64,000 nt of DNA from Auriscalpium vulgare (taxonomy: Eukaryota; Basidiomycota; Agaricomycetes; Russulales; Auriscalpiaceae): NCBI GenBank assembly GCA_019915015.1, contig JAHBBC010000037.1, positions 124,001-188,000 on the forward strand, read 5' to 3'. Below, piece by piece: positions 23,479 through 35,719 of the stretch (the first letter of the stretch is position 1; the number at the start of each line of letters is the position of its first letter). The translations under genes and the position numbers were made by a program. A model generated the notes under the pieces. That model was given only the letters and a program-made list of their open reading frames with translations. It did not search any database and had not been told where the DNA came from.

Positions 23479-25589
23479 ATGGCGAGAGCGCTTTTTCTTT
23501 TTGCCTCCTTAGCGTCGCTTGCTCATGCCCAGCCCAACATTGTTCAAGAGCGGCGGGACGTCGCGCCTCCCGGCTTCGTGCACGTCGATCTAGCCCCCAT
23601 CGATCATATCCTCACACTACGCATCGGTGTCACTCATAGCAATGTTTCTGGTCTGATCGACGCCCTGTACGCTGTTAGCACCCCAGGCGGGTCTCAGTAT
23701 GGCAAGCATCTCTCTCCACAAGATGTACGTGCTACAGTGGTCTCCTCGGCTACCACCTCATTGATTGATCTGCTCAAAGGCCCATGCCTTTGCTGCGCCG
23801 GATGCGCACACGTCCTCTGCTGTGCAGGCTTGGCTCGCGTCGCACAACCTCACCGCAGCGCCGGCTACGCCGGCAGGAGATTGGCTCAGAATCTCCCTGT
23901 CAGTTGCACAAGCAAACAAGCTCTTGTATACCAACTTCTCTATTTTCGAGCATCAATCCAGTGGGAAGCGGAGCGTTCGTACCCTGGCGTACTCGTTGCC
24001 GGCTGACCTGAAGGCCCATGTGAATTTTGTCCATCCGACCACCACGTACGGCTTTCGCCTTGAGTTCCAACCACGCGAGACAGGCTAAATAGGTCATTGC
24101 AGGTTCCCCACATACGCCGTCGGCAAGCAGATCGTTTTTGAAGCAAGGCCTGCTCCTGCCAGATTTACCGCCTCCGGTATTGCTACGGCACCTGCGTCCT
24201 GTGCCACGGCTGTGACTCCTGCTTGCCTTGAAGGCCTGTACGGGATACCTTCCAGACAAGCTACACAATCGTCCAATGTGATAGCAGTCGCAGGATTTTC
24301 CGACCAGTATGCGAACGAAGCCGATCTACAGGTAATCCTCCTATTCTTTGCGTATGATAGGAGTAACCCATTTTTGTTTAGGCATACCTCGCCATGTACC
24401 GACCCGACCTGCCCGCGAACACTGCGTTCGCCACAGTTCTGGTGAATGGTGGTTCCAACCCACAAACGCCGGGCACCGCCGGCGCCGAAGCCGTACGTAG
24501 AGGCAGGTCTGAACTTGCCTGCGCAAAAATTGACCGGATTTTAGGACTTGGATACACAGTACACAGTTGGCGTTGCTGGCGGGGTGCCCGTGCAGTTTGT
24601 CTCCATTGGAGATCCCACTGGAGACGAACTAGATAGTGCCCTCGCTTTCATCGAATTTCTTTTGAACGAAGAGCCTATGCCCAAAGTCATGACCATGAGC
24701 TACAGTGTCGACGAGGCGTCAATTTCGTTCTCAATCGCCAAGTGAGCCCAATCAAATTGACCAGAAACATCCAACTCATGGTTGGATTAGTCAACTGTGC
24801 TATGCAATTGCTCAGCTTGGTGCCCGGGGCATGTCTCTCTTCGCATCCTCTGGGGATGGCGGCGTCGCTGGCCACGCGGGGCCATCCTGCACGAACTTTG
24901 CCCCGACATTCCCCGGCTCTTGTCCATTGTAGGTGGATTTTTACAGTCTGCCGAACCCACGAATGACCAATCATACAGTATGACCTCGGTGGGCTCAACG
25001 AATGGCCTGCCGGAAACCGCGGCGAACTTTTCCTCCGGTGGCTTCTCAAATTACTTCTCTACGCCAGGGTATCAGATAGCCGAAGTCCGCGCGTTCCAAA
25101 GAAGTCTCAACGGCACTTACGCTGGCCTATACAACGCCTCAGGACGTGGATTCCCCGACGTGTCTGCCCTTGGAAGGCACGTGGAGGTCGTTTGGCGTAG
25201 TCTTTTTGGCACGGCTGCAGGAACAAGTTGCTCGACGCCGATCACCGCAAGTCTGTTCGCGATGCTGAACGACGAGCTGATCTCAGCCGGCCGACCCTCT
25301 CTCGGTTTCCTCAACCCCTTCATCTATGCGCATCGGGAACTATTCACGGATATAACGTCCGGTATGATGTCTCTTACAGTGTATAATAAGGCGCGGTGGC
25401 TGATATGCTCGGTCGGCAGGGAGCAACCCAGGGTGTAACACAACAGGGTTCAATGCTGGGAAGGGCTGGGATCCGGCACGTATCAACAAACTGTCAGGGA
25501 TGTCTTGCAGTCACTCATTTACTCGGTTACAGGTAACAGGTGTCGGGACTCCCGTATACTCCCGTCTTCGCAGCGCTGTAGGGCTGTGA
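23479..25589 (+). CDS. Secreted sedolisin-family peptidase (copy 2), with a GC-AG intron
   Basis: Nine exons mirror copy 1: 23479-23724, 23780-24045, 24103-24331, 24382-24492, 24545-24741, 24791-24928, 24979-25361, 25420-25475 and 25533-25589. They encode 560 aa. Exons 4, 5, 6 and 8 have exactly the same lengths as in copy 1 (111, 197, 138 and 56 nt). Signal peptide MARALFLFASLASLAHA, prodomain and catalytic residues Glu283, Asp287 (DLDTQY), Asp372 (SSGDGG) and Ser479 (GTSCSTP) are all present, so the enzyme should be active. The last intron starts GC where copy 1 has GT; all other splice sites are canonical. If the GC donor failed, the C-terminal VTGVGTPVYSRL segment would be replaced by intron-coded residues. 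Confidence 0.92.
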
Positions 25590-25773
25590 AGTTTGTTTAT
25601 CTCTGCAGCCCAACGGCTCTTGCAAGAGCATCCGTATTCTTTGCGCATACTTCGCATGTCCATGTATGTCTCCTACATGTTTGATGATCACTACCGTAAC
25701 ATGGGAGTACCGGGAGGGAGCAGATAAAAATCATTACGCTCCTTCTTCGACAGCTGCGAGTTCGCCGATTTAC

Positions 25774-28288
25774 TTATCGAGTAATCTGTCGTATTTGTCT
25801 CAAGGCTCCTTCCCTTCTCTGTGGGAGCAAACCTCCGACCCTGTGAGACGGCACTTTCGCCGGTGCCCCGAATGGCCGGCCGCGCCCATCCTCTGCCCCT
25901 ACACGGTCATACGACGAGCTCCATGGCCCCCAGTCTTGGACCTCCGACGGATCTGCCTGGGTTGCGATACTGATACTTTCGCTTGCACGCCCGCTGGTCT
26001 TTGTCGCGTCCACGTGTGTGTCGCTCATTGTCGGAGATTTGAGCTCGTCAGCGCCTTCATCATTATCATATTCTGTCGCAGAAGATGACGGATCGCAACC
26101 TGGGAGAGGCTGAGAAGGGGCAGAAGCGGAGTACATGGTGCCACCGCCCTCTTGCGGAGTATGATACAAGTTCCATTCATCGAGCAGCTGCTCGCCCACC
26201 GACGGCTCAATCTCTGTGCCGTCCCGAGACAGCGTGACTTCCCGGTCGAGATTCCAAGAATTGCGAAGGTGCCGGACGCGGAAGAATGGGAGTCGCTCGC
26301 AGCGTAGCCAATGGATGCTGAACTGCCGAGCCTTAGGTTCTTGATCATGACCTGTGTTCGGAAGATTGGAGACTATGGAACTTGGTGATCGGTCCTCTTC
26401 GTTTGGCGTCTCGGAGACGGAGAAAAGAGAGCCGGGCTCCCACCCCGATGAAGTATTTCGGTCGAGAAGGATAGGACCAGACATCCTATCGTATCTTCAG
26501 CACAGGCGTTTCGCAGCTGATAGGTTTATGAAGAGGTTATACCTTCCATAGCCGCAAAACTCTCCGCTGTTAATCACAACGAAGACAAGAAACACGTCGG
26601 TGCTGGTCCTGTAAGCCTGCTCGAGGATGGCTGTGTTGTCTGTCTGAGTCGTCCATACACCCCGTTTGACACTGAGGGTAATGTCGTACTGTCAGGCGTC
26701 CAGTTTCAGCAAAAAGTGCTGATATATAGGACTCGGAGCACATACTTCGTTCAGAGCCTTCATGACGAAGTACCGCCGCGGGAAGAACCGATTCATGATA
26801 TTCGCTGTGTTGCTTCCTAGCGACGTTTGGCCCGACGTCGTGTGACTGCCTGATGACGCAGACAAGTACGGTTCCTGGCTTGGACGCTTCACGACGATTC
26901 TGGCCGACTTCGTCTTCTCGACCAACTGACCGTACTTCACTTTCCCGTCAGGTCCGGCTATCCCGGCTGGTAGATAGTCGGTCTCCTTGCGCACGCGGCA
27001 GCGTAACCCGGGATATAGCGGATCCCCAGGTCGCAATAGCAGACCGTCGAACCGCCTGACGGCTAATTTGAGGTGGATTTCAGAGCTGAATCTGACAAAG
27101 ACGCCTCTTTCCCGGGGCAGAATGTGTATTGACGCAACGCCTCCGTATATCTCTGGCTTAGAAATTGGTCGGCCTTCGTGACTAGGCGGGAGCTGGCTGA
27201 AGTGTTTCCACAGTTCGCCGTGAGTTACGTTGTCGGGTACGTTCCCAACCCACATAGTCAGCTCGGGCGCGTGGGGAGCACCAGCAAGAGTAGTGATGTG
27301 AGGATATGGACTGGAAAGATCTCCGATGAGAACTGACAACGGAGGGTAGTTGGAAGCGGACATACATCTGGCTCTCTGGGGTCACTGTGACGAAGATGAT
27401 CTTCTCGGACGGAGTAAGGACGCACTTCGTCCCGTAGTAGCTGGAGCACAAAAGAGCTAGAAGCCGTTCATAAGGAGACGACGGCACGATGCAGACGCGA
27501 TCCCTTGAAGTAGGGTATTAGATGCGTCCAGAACAGTGTCACGGTAGCAGGAAGCGATGCGCGGCACGATCTCGCCCACCGAACAGATAAGAAATTATTA
27601 CTCACAGATCCTGTACGATTGCAAGTTCAATGACCTCTGAGATGCCCAGCAGATACTCTCGGCTCTCGGTTTTCAATGCATATGTGAGCGCCGGGGGAGG
27701 AGAGGGCTGGCTCGTCGACAATCGCGGTATGAAGGGTTCCGCGAGCGGGGACAGGTCCTCACCCATCTTGCGCCTTCCTTGCCTGGACATCTTGGTTGCA
27801 GTGGTGACGATTTCTGCCATAAACTGTGTCGCCAGGTCTGAATGCGAAGATGAAGTGCAATGCTCAAGGAAGATGTCTCCCAATTCAGCACTGGCAGGCC
27901 TGTTACACAGCCGCAAGCGCGCAGGTGCGGACCAACCTGTGCTCGTGGGAGCCTTGGACCTGGACTTGGAAATTGTCCCCTGCGCATGCTGGGTAGGAGA
28001 GGACGAACGTTCTCTGACTGGTCCTTGTAGAAGTTGAAGGTAGAGTGGCAAAAGCGTGCGAAAGTTACCCGACTCGCCACCTTTAACATTCAATGCATTT
28101 GAACTCGCGCGCCTACGATACAAAACTGAAAAAAATAAAAGGAGGGTATTGAGCGTGCTACAGAATCCAAGGCGCTGTGTCATCGGTGGGGCAGCGCTGC
28201 GCGGCTCCCAACCGGCGACGAGCAGCGCGATCATAAACGTTGGAAACGGTGTTGACCACGATCTACATTTATGTACGAAACTATACAA
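25774..28288 (-). CDS. RRM + YTH domain RNA-binding protein (intact copy)
   Basis: Minus-strand exons 28288-27606, 27503-27366, 27310-26746, 26688-26543 and 26485-25774 join in phase to a 747-aa reading. The RRM starts near residue 291 (TMWVGNVPDNVTHGELWKHF) and includes RGVFVRFSSEIHLKLAVRRFDG. The YTH domain begins at RRYFVMKALNEYD (about 452) and runs through RGVWTTQTDN, AYRTSTDVFLVFVVINSGEF, FFRVRHLRNSWN and RDGTEIEPSVGEQLL (about 615). YTH domains read N6-methyladenosine or short RNA motifs such as those bound by fission-yeast Mmi1; which applies here is undetermined. The C-terminus is a low-complexity tail. The first exon's start is uncertain: the first 70 residues are unusually hydrophobic and may be leader. 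A decayed relative lies at 60437-61942. Confidence 0.85.
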
Positions 28289-28359
28289 CTACATAGACAA
28301 GTAGGAAAAAGGACAAAAAAGGACAGTGTTATCTAGATACTTAGACAAAGTCTCACCGG

Positions 28360-30241
28360 TCACACTACTTCCCTTCCAACTCGTTCATCGTCTTTCTTCC
28401 CGCCAGCACCCTCTCTGAATGAGACCTCGGACTCATAGTCCAGCCGCTGGGGCTTTCCGAACCCGTCACTCGCTTCCTGCTCTTCGAAGCCTTCGCGATC
28501 CACGCGCACGGTGACCTCGAGGGGGTTCATCGGCACGACCGTCGTGTTGTCGCCTGCTGTGGCAACGTGGGATTTGCCGCCGAAGCGCACTATGCTGACC
28601 TTGCTGCGGTGGTTGTCCGAGCTGGGGAAAGGCAGATAAATGACTCAGCGTCGTCAGCGAGCGGAAAGCTAGCGCGGAGACGTACGACGTCGTGAGCTTG
28701 GGGCTCAAGTTGAAGAGGTCACGATACATTCGTGTGGAGCATATAGCCCTAGAGATCGGTCATAAAAAATAAAGTTGAAAATGCGAAAGAGGCTGCGCAC
28801 ATGATCATGACTGCACAGAAGAACCCGCGCGCGTCAGTCTCGTGTAATTGCGAGTAATGACATTTAACTCACGTCCTGGGACTTGGAACATCTGGAAAGG
28901 GACGATCAATGATGAGTGTGGAAGCAGACCCGTAAGTCGTGCGTACCAAGTTCCACGGATCTGAGGGCGGTCCAACGCGGGTCAGCTCATCTTGAGCGCC
29001 TCAACATTCACCGACGTACCATTGAGGTTCAACTTGATCAAAATCTGAAGATTCGCAGCAAAATTGTCAGGCCAAACACCCGCCACGATAGCTGAGCGCA
29101 CCCACCAGAGGCGGAAGCTCGCCGACGGTGGCAACGACCAGCCAGACCAGTCCCTAAGCCGAGGCATCAATATCACTGGTTCGGCGACGGACGACAATAA
29201 GAGATGAACCTGGGTGTACAGAACTCGCCAAATGGTGAACGACCCTGCTTTTTGACGTGTGCGCAGGAGGCCGGCAAGCATCATGATGAGCAGGAAGAGG
29301 TCCGTAGAGAACGTGGCGGCGATATACTTTTTCGACTCGGTCGTGTTGGTGATGATGCAGCCCGTGCCGGGGACATAGATCGCTTTGACCTGCAAATAGT
29401 TGGATCGCGGAGTACGGAGGGGACGAAGGTGCGTACCGAAACGATGCCTGCATTTCCAGATGTCATGCGCAAGTTTGAGATGGTCATGATATAGGACTCA
29501 CTGTCGATCAATAAGCCCAGATTCATCAACCAAACCGCCACCACGGAGACAGCGACGTAGACATTCCGGTCCCAAATTGCTATGCTGTGCGGGTGAACGC
29601 CATAAGCGCAGGAAGTCAGACCGTCAAGCGCACACTTACATCCTCAAGAGCATCAGCGAAGAACCTGCAGCGAGAGCAGAGTAGGCGAAAAACTTTAAAC
29701 GGCCATGAAGGGCTGAACAGCGACGCGCAGGTGATGCCGAGGACAACATACCAGTTGAAACTTGATGTAGAGCTGCAGAGGCGGTCTGAGATAAGGATCA
29801 TGATCAGGTGGTGATGGACAGCACGCACCTCGCAGTTCATCGGCGAAGTGGTGTTTAAGAGTGCGAGGTTCATGGCGGCGTTGACAAGAGCAAGCAAACG
29901 GGTCCCGGAGTAGACCTGCCGAAGTTGTAAGCAACAGGATGGGGAGATGCCTTAGAAGACGCACCAACAGCGTCCACCGGTAAGGCCGTCGTCCACTAAC
30001 GACCTCCCATTCGAAGTAGAGAGTCGAGACGTATTCCCATCTGTTGCAAGCAGTTTAGTTTGCAAGTGCAGCGACACGGCGGAAGAGCATACGAACATGA
30101 ATATGCCGGCGAAGACATGAACGAGTTTCACGAAGGATACTGGCGCGTGCAAGTCTCAGGTGAGGTCAGGGGCTTGAGAAACAGAATTCTGCACTCACGG
30201 TAATTGCTCAGTTCGACTTTGGGGTCTTCGAAGTTCGTCAT
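28360..30241 (-). CDS. Multi-helix membrane protein, DUF6533-like
   Basis: A chain of short minus-strand exons starts at 30241 (MTNFEDPKVELSNY). It continues through a helix SFVKLVHVFAGIF, the loop WEYVSTLYFEWEVVSGRRPYRW, a segment with CSGTRLLALVNAAMNLALLN-type helix, LYIKFQLV, NVYVAVSVVAVWLMNLGLLI, LQVKAIYVPGTGCIITNT, a helix FLLIMMLAGLLRTRQ, and GLVWLVVATVGELPP. It ends in the hydrophilic tail FREGAGGKKDDERVGREVV (stop at 28360). The WE(x)nL..EW..V..RRPYRW signature and the order of helices match the uncharacterised basidiomycete DUF6533-type family. There are about ten exons; several boundaries in the middle are approximate. No catalytic motif is visible and the function is unknown. Confidence 0.75.
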
Positions 30242-32074
30242 CTCGAGCCTGCGCCCACCAAGTTGGGAAAAGCTTAGGGCTACGTATCGATACCGATGAG
30301 TAGTTTATATCGTTGCGCGGTGGCGACGGCGGGGACAGCCCAAAGTAAGCAGGGTCGGGCTCAGTGAATAGAAATACAGTCCAGGCTACTATCTTAGTAA
30401 CCTCGAATTGATTTCTATTCACAGAGGGATAGGCGAGCTGCAAGGAACTTCAATTGCCGGGATCGCCGCGCCCTGTCGTCTCCCCCTGTCGTCTCCTGTC
30501 GTGCGCTCCTGTCCGGCACATGGATGATGCTGGAAGACAAAAGGGTCTGACGAGGGTGCACAAAGATTACATAGCGATGCCTGACTGACGCGACAATCGG
30601 ACAAGAGTTAACTACTAAGCTCCAGTGTCTTCGTCCGATGCCTCAAGTCCGATGGCCTCGCCACATGTGCTGCCAGATTTCGTTGATCCTGTCCATTCTT
30701 CCGTCAGAGGAGGCCGTACTCGAGATCTACCGATGCCAAAGCGAGATGTGTCGACGTCGAGAGCTAGGGTCGAGATTGTGAAATTTTGCGATCGGCTGCA
30801 GTGAGGGAGTCGGGGCCGTGTGAAAATTATACTGAGGTACTGTACTACCGCCTCCACCAATTCACTACTTCATCCCCGCCTCGACGACGCGACGACTTAA
30901 TATCGGATACCGATCTACAGAGTTCTATACAGTCGACGTCGACGGCTTTTTTATGGTCACCGGGCAGGCCCATTAATTAATGTCTGCACCCGCACCGTGC
31001 ACGTGACCGCCGCCCAAATGCTGCGCTGTCACGGTCCTGACGACCTCGGCCTTGCTACCACGAAATGACAGCGATCAGTGCGCGAGGACGGGAGTTGCGC
31101 CCACCGCCGGCCCTGGACGGTCTACCCGTCCCGGGCTACTTCTACAACTCTTGAACGCACCTCCAGCTGGCGGTGAGGCACCTTGCTCGGGTGCATGGAC
31201 GTGGGGAAAAGGCAAACACGCGCAAGTATGCATATGTGCCTGACACAATTTCGGGGAGAGACCTTGGCGAGCAACTTCAAGGAAATATAGGGTAATATCT
31301 CCGAATACTCACGGAGGGCGGGCGCCATGTCGACGTGCCGCCGATTAGCATGGCAAATCATGCGCGCACGTTTGTCGACGGTCGCTGTCTGTGGCCAGGA
31401 TAGGGTAGGAACAATCTACTATTCTGTCTTCCATCCTTGTGCTTTATCTATACTAGCCCTAACAAAAGGCGGAGTCACCTCCCTCGATCCTATCATCAGG
31501 CCGTTGCCTCGTCCCGTATAACTTTCGTCGGATATATCGCACCTTCAAGACGGTAAAGCGTGGGGCAGCCTGAGATCTCTGGTACCTCTCCGCGTTCCGT
31601 GGTTTGGACTAGCCTGGCCTGACAGCTGATCGGCTGTTGTCCAGGCGGTCGGATTGCCGTTGTGCCCATTCGTCAGATTGACAGCTAGGAACACTATCGG
31701 ACTATAAGCTCGCGCCACTGCTCAGCACCTGATATATACAGAGAGGAGCTGGTAGGACTAGGCCCCGTTCTCGCGACCGCCCCAGACCGCGCGCAGACAC
31801 GTAACCGACAGTGCGATTCACCTTGGCTCCCGCCCTCAAGTCTTGAGACTGTCGAGTTGCACCCCGCGTTCACATCGACGCGTGAGGCAATCCACATCTA
31901 CGACTCGCAGTGGAGTTACCGTAGCGAGTTTAAGGATAACATTCAGCGGCTTGTATTGTAGTACATGATACCCGGCGACGATACACCAAAGACAACCCTG
32001 GAAAGACGGTGAATGACTGACGTTGGGGTGAACAACGTAGGGCTCACATCCAGCAACAGAAACCTGACGGGCAC
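30242..32074. other. Intergenic stretch with no confident gene
   Basis: Short frames occur on both strands without intron chains. A 12-nt inverted repeat (GTGAATAGAAAT at 30364-30375 and its complement at 30411-30422) lies near the start of the DUF6533-like gene. The 30900-30980 part is AT-rich. Nothing else stands out. Confidence 0.5.
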
Positions 32075-33222
32075 TCAGCGCAGCAGGCTTCCCAGCTGCT
32101 CCCACGACGCCTGGACCTGACGATCATAGCTCTGCTGATGGAAAAGCTTGCACTTCGGACATTGCTTTTTCATGGCCTCGGCAAACGTTGGATCGTCGGT
32201 GCTGCGCTGTAGTATCCGCACGGACAGGAAATACCCAGACGTGGCCGCGGCCGCGGTCGCCTCCGCCCGTGCGGGTACGCAGTAGTCCGGCATTTGGCAA
32301 GACGGGTTTTGAGACTTCATGAACGTCATGGCAACTTTTGCTTTCGCGACCTGCAACCTTTTTCTCCCAACGGCATAGCGCTTGTAGAAATTGGCGTCCA
32401 ATGACAGGGGGATGTTGTCGAGCTTCTCGGGGTCGGTCAGGCAGCAGACATACATCGCGACGCTCGCGATGTGGTCGAGGTCCGCCTGAATGTTTGTGTC
32501 GCTGCCGCGTACGCTTTGCACGAGCAGAAATACCAACATGGGTTCATAGCGCACGCGCGGGAACGTGCGCGGGCCGGGAGGTTGGAGACCCGTGGTAGAT
32601 TTAATGATTACGTCGAGGCTCTTGGAGTAGACATCGAGAAGGCGCGCAACGGCTTCGCTTTCGAGATGCGGGATGGCATACTTGTTGCCGAGTCGGAGGA
32701 TCGCGGATACGTAGTCGAGCGACACCATGCGGTTGTTGACATAGCCTCTGGTATTTCATAGTCAGCTTCCGTTCCAGGTTTCCGAAGCTTTTAGGCCACG
32801 CACCCCAGAGAGTAGATCGCCTGGAGCATATGCGCGGCGTCGGACGCAGTGTCGTGGAAAGTCACGAGGGGGCACCCATCTACCTGATCGACGAGAGATG
32901 TTGCCGGCTGCGGGAGGGAGAACATCTCTTTGAACACGTCCGAGTGACGCGCGAGCAAGCTCATGTGCACGCGGAAGAGCACACCCTCCGCCGCGATGAC
33001 AAGCGTACCATCATCGAGCCACAGATCCTTGTGCCGCACGAGCTCTACGGGGGCGTCTTCTTCTCCGTCACCGCGAGAGCGCTTGCGCGGGGCAGATGTG
33101 TCGCTACAATGATAGGTATGAAGTCAGTCCTCTCGCTCAATTTACGAGGATTTGCTATGTCGATATGGAACCCACACAAGCATTGTTTCATCCGCATCGG
33201 AGGCGGTTTGAGCGGTATTCAT
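32075..33222 (-). CDS. BTB/POZ domain protein, 339 aa
   Basis: Three exons, 33222-33176, 33103-32804 and 32747-32075, close in phase to 339 aa. The N-terminus is acidic with a short basic cluster (APRKRSRGDGEED). The BTB core follows: HKDLWLDDGTLVIAAEGVLFRVH, then SLLARHSDVFKEMFSLP and DDxx-like VTFHDTASDAAHMLQAIYS. A downstream helical region begins YVSAILRLGNKYAIPHLESEAVARLL, as in the basidiomycete BTB family. A CPKC pair and several Cys near the C-terminus (QCPKCKLFHQQ) could bind metal. BTB proteins dimerise and often serve as Cullin-3 adaptors or transcription cofactors; the specific role here is unknown. It is transcribed divergently from the adjacent RAP1-like gene and shares its 274-nt upstream region. 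Confidence 0.88.
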
Positions 33223-33395
33223 ATCACTATTTCTTGAGGGTGAGTTCGGTGCAGATGGGACAGTTGGGTGCAGGTGTTGGTTGGGTATTGGATAGCATTC
33301 GACGACGGGACACGAGGCCAGGCCTCGACGAGGCGCATGGTCACGATCCTAATTGTTAGCTGCGCCGTCACGCGATAAGGGGCGCGGCTAGAGTT

Positions 33396-33409
33396 GCGTG
33401 ACGTCACGC
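33396..33409. promoter_or_regulatory. Palindromic CRE-like element, shared BTB/RAP1-like promoter
   Basis: GCGTGACGTCACGC is a perfect 14-nt palindrome with the bZIP/CRE core TGACGTCA at 33399-33406. It lies 87 nt before the RAP1-like start and about 175 nt before the divergent BTB start. A second half-site TGACGTGA follows at 33414. The same element precedes the other RAP1-like copy. Confidence 0.7.
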
Positions 33410-33496
33410 GAGTTGACGTGACTATGCCTCTCGCTAGTTCGTTGAACTTGTTCAGCTACGACAGGCTACGACATACTCGTCCCTCTTCAGATAGTC

Positions 33497-35719
33497 ATGT
33501 CTTACTCTGCTTCAGAAGGAGAGGGTCATGAGCAGGATCTACATCCGCAGGTTTCAGAGTCGGAAGCCTCGGTGCGTAAAGACTGGTGTCGTGTATCGTT
33601 TCTATATATTGAAGCTCTGCTCCGTAGGAAGCCGCCCCGGACTTGTTCACTTTGCCAAGTGGCGCATCAGCGGCTTTCCACCTGCGGAGGATGACTGATG
33701 AAGATGCCGAAACGTGGGCCCAGAAGATCGTCGTGCGTCTTGATGGTCAAGTGTTTATCTCCCGTGATGACTGACAACGTCTCAGGAGCACGGTGGGGAA
33801 GTTGTGGACGTAGAACAGGATGCGGACGTCGTATTGACAACCGACAGAGCGGATCATCTGCGACTCGTGGATAAGTATGCTTCTTCACAGAAGACATACG
33901 TCCGCATGTCCGGGTTCGTCGACATTTGCCTCGTCAAGAATTCCTTTTCCCTCGAAGTCCCCCAGCCAAAACGAAACCCTCCCGGTCGTCGTGTAGGTGC
34001 ACGGTACGTTTTCTGCCAACGCTCAGCGCCTTCGGTAACAAAGCATTCCTCAGGCGTAATCCCTTCACCGAGCAAGACGATCAGAATCTTGTCGAATATC
34101 TAGGGCAGACGATCCCCTACAAGGAAGACGGCGGTCGCACGGGCCATGCTATATACGAAGAGCTGATCCATGGCGTCAGTTCTCTACCTGACTCATCTCA
34201 TGATATTCTGACAGGTCTCCAGGCCGCCGAGCACAACACCAGGGTATGGGCCCTTGAACACCCAGCTGAGTCTTGGCGCGAGCGATACAGGACGCACCAG
34301 CCGGAGTTCGATCTCATGATCGATGCCTACGTGAAGATACACCCGCCGCCGGAGAATGGGAAAGGCATGTACGGCCAAATTATGTGTAATCGTTGCAACA
34401 GGAATCGTTACAACAAGCTGCACGGAAATGTTGCGAGAGGAGATAATAGGGAGGAAGACGGGGCTGATGAGGAACAGGATAGGGCGGAGGCAGAACTGCG
34501 TAGAGAAGAGGAGGAGGAGGAGGAAGTCTTACCCACTGACCCGCCACAGCACGAGTCGTCAGCTCGCTCACGGGCTAGAGCGGGTGGTAGTCAGAAGCGC
34601 GCTCGGGTCGACGCACGGCGGCCGTCGCGCGGTGGTTCTCCACCTCGAAAGAAACGCAGAGAGGTGCGCCGGTGGCTGCCGATCCCTTTATCAGACTTAT
34701 CCAAGGCACCCCAGATACCGCAATCTCGACAAGTCACCTCGGTACCAGACTTTGAACTTGAGGCGTAAGGATGAGCACATTCATCACAGTGTAAGCTCTA
34801 CTGACACCTCCTTCGCTAGACGCGAAGTCCAGGCCGGTCCGTCGAGAATCCGCCGAAGTCCAGCGCCCTCGCCTTCGCAGCCCGCTGATGAGCAAGAGAC
34901 TGCAATGCCAATGACACCTCCGACAACGCAACTGTGGTCGCGGCCGCGTCGCCAGGTCGAAGTCGTCGCACCCGCACGGCCCAAGCCCCCATCTGCCAAG
35001 AGTCAAGCAACGCGACCTCCCCCGCCAGCATCAGACAGCCCAGCGACGCGCACACGCGTGCGCTCAACTTCGGTCGAGCCTCGTGCTCAGTCCGCTCTGC
35101 GCTCGCAGCAAAAGGTCCTTTTCAAGGCCGCAAGGCGGCGTCCAGCGGTGGACTCGATCGTCGAGGAGACGCCTCAGCCGGAAGTCCCTGACGAAGATGG
35201 AGACGGGGAGAGTATGGAGGTCGAGGCCTATTTGGACCTTGCGAACGGCGACGACGGTCAGTGCTAACACTTCTATTCATTCAAAATCTGACAGCTTCTG
35301 CGCCAGGTCTCTTCGACGAGGGCGTCCAGGATTCCATCGTCAGACTCAGCTCAGACGACCTGCAGACAGCACAAAGGCTCTTCGCACAGGTGCAACCGAA
35401 GTCACCTTCCATCCCTCCCTTCGACGACGAGGGCGACAACAGCGGCATGCTTGCCAAGCTCAAACAAACTCAGCAGCGCGTGCATCCCTCTCGCGTTGTC
35501 CGGGCTCCTGCAAAGTCACTACCCACCGCGCCGCGCAGACCGGTCGTCAGGCGGCGATACACGGGAGAGTCGGAGGAGGAGTTTCCGTCGCCGCATACGC
35601 GTGCGCGGGATGAGAAGGATCGGCGCGTGCGCCAGGCGAAGGACAAGGAGTTCCAGCCGCAGCCTGGGACGAGGGCGGCTGAATTGAGAGCAGCCAGCAC
35701 AGCTAGGAATCAAAGGTGA
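33497..35719 (+). CDS. Rap1-like telomere protein (BRCT + Myb), copy A
   Basis: Six exons, 33497-33571, 33628-33732, 33786-34003, 34054-34764, 34820-35256 and 35295-35719, close in phase to 656 aa. A BRCT domain spans about 28-125 (DLFTLPSGASAAFHLRRM, EHGGEVVDVEQDADVVLTT, RADHLRLVDKYASSQKTYV, FVDICLVKNSF). A Rap1-type Myb domain spans about 133-200 (RNPFTEQDDQNLVEYLGQT, KEDGGRTGHAIYEEL, ESWRERYRTH). Then come an acidic Glu run, a basic stretch PPRKKRREVRRW and a long disordered C-terminal region. Rap1 proteins bind telomeres or partner a telomere-binding factor and help silence and protect ends. I do not see a clear RCT domain. The gene is intact and strongly similar in exon structure to copy B. 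Confidence 0.88.

Noticed and set aside
33690..33790. Apparent frameshift between the first BRCT exons of both RAP1-like copies
   Set aside because: A GTGCGT-donor intron (33733-33785 in copy A, 59925-59874 in copy B) explains it and restores phase in both genes.
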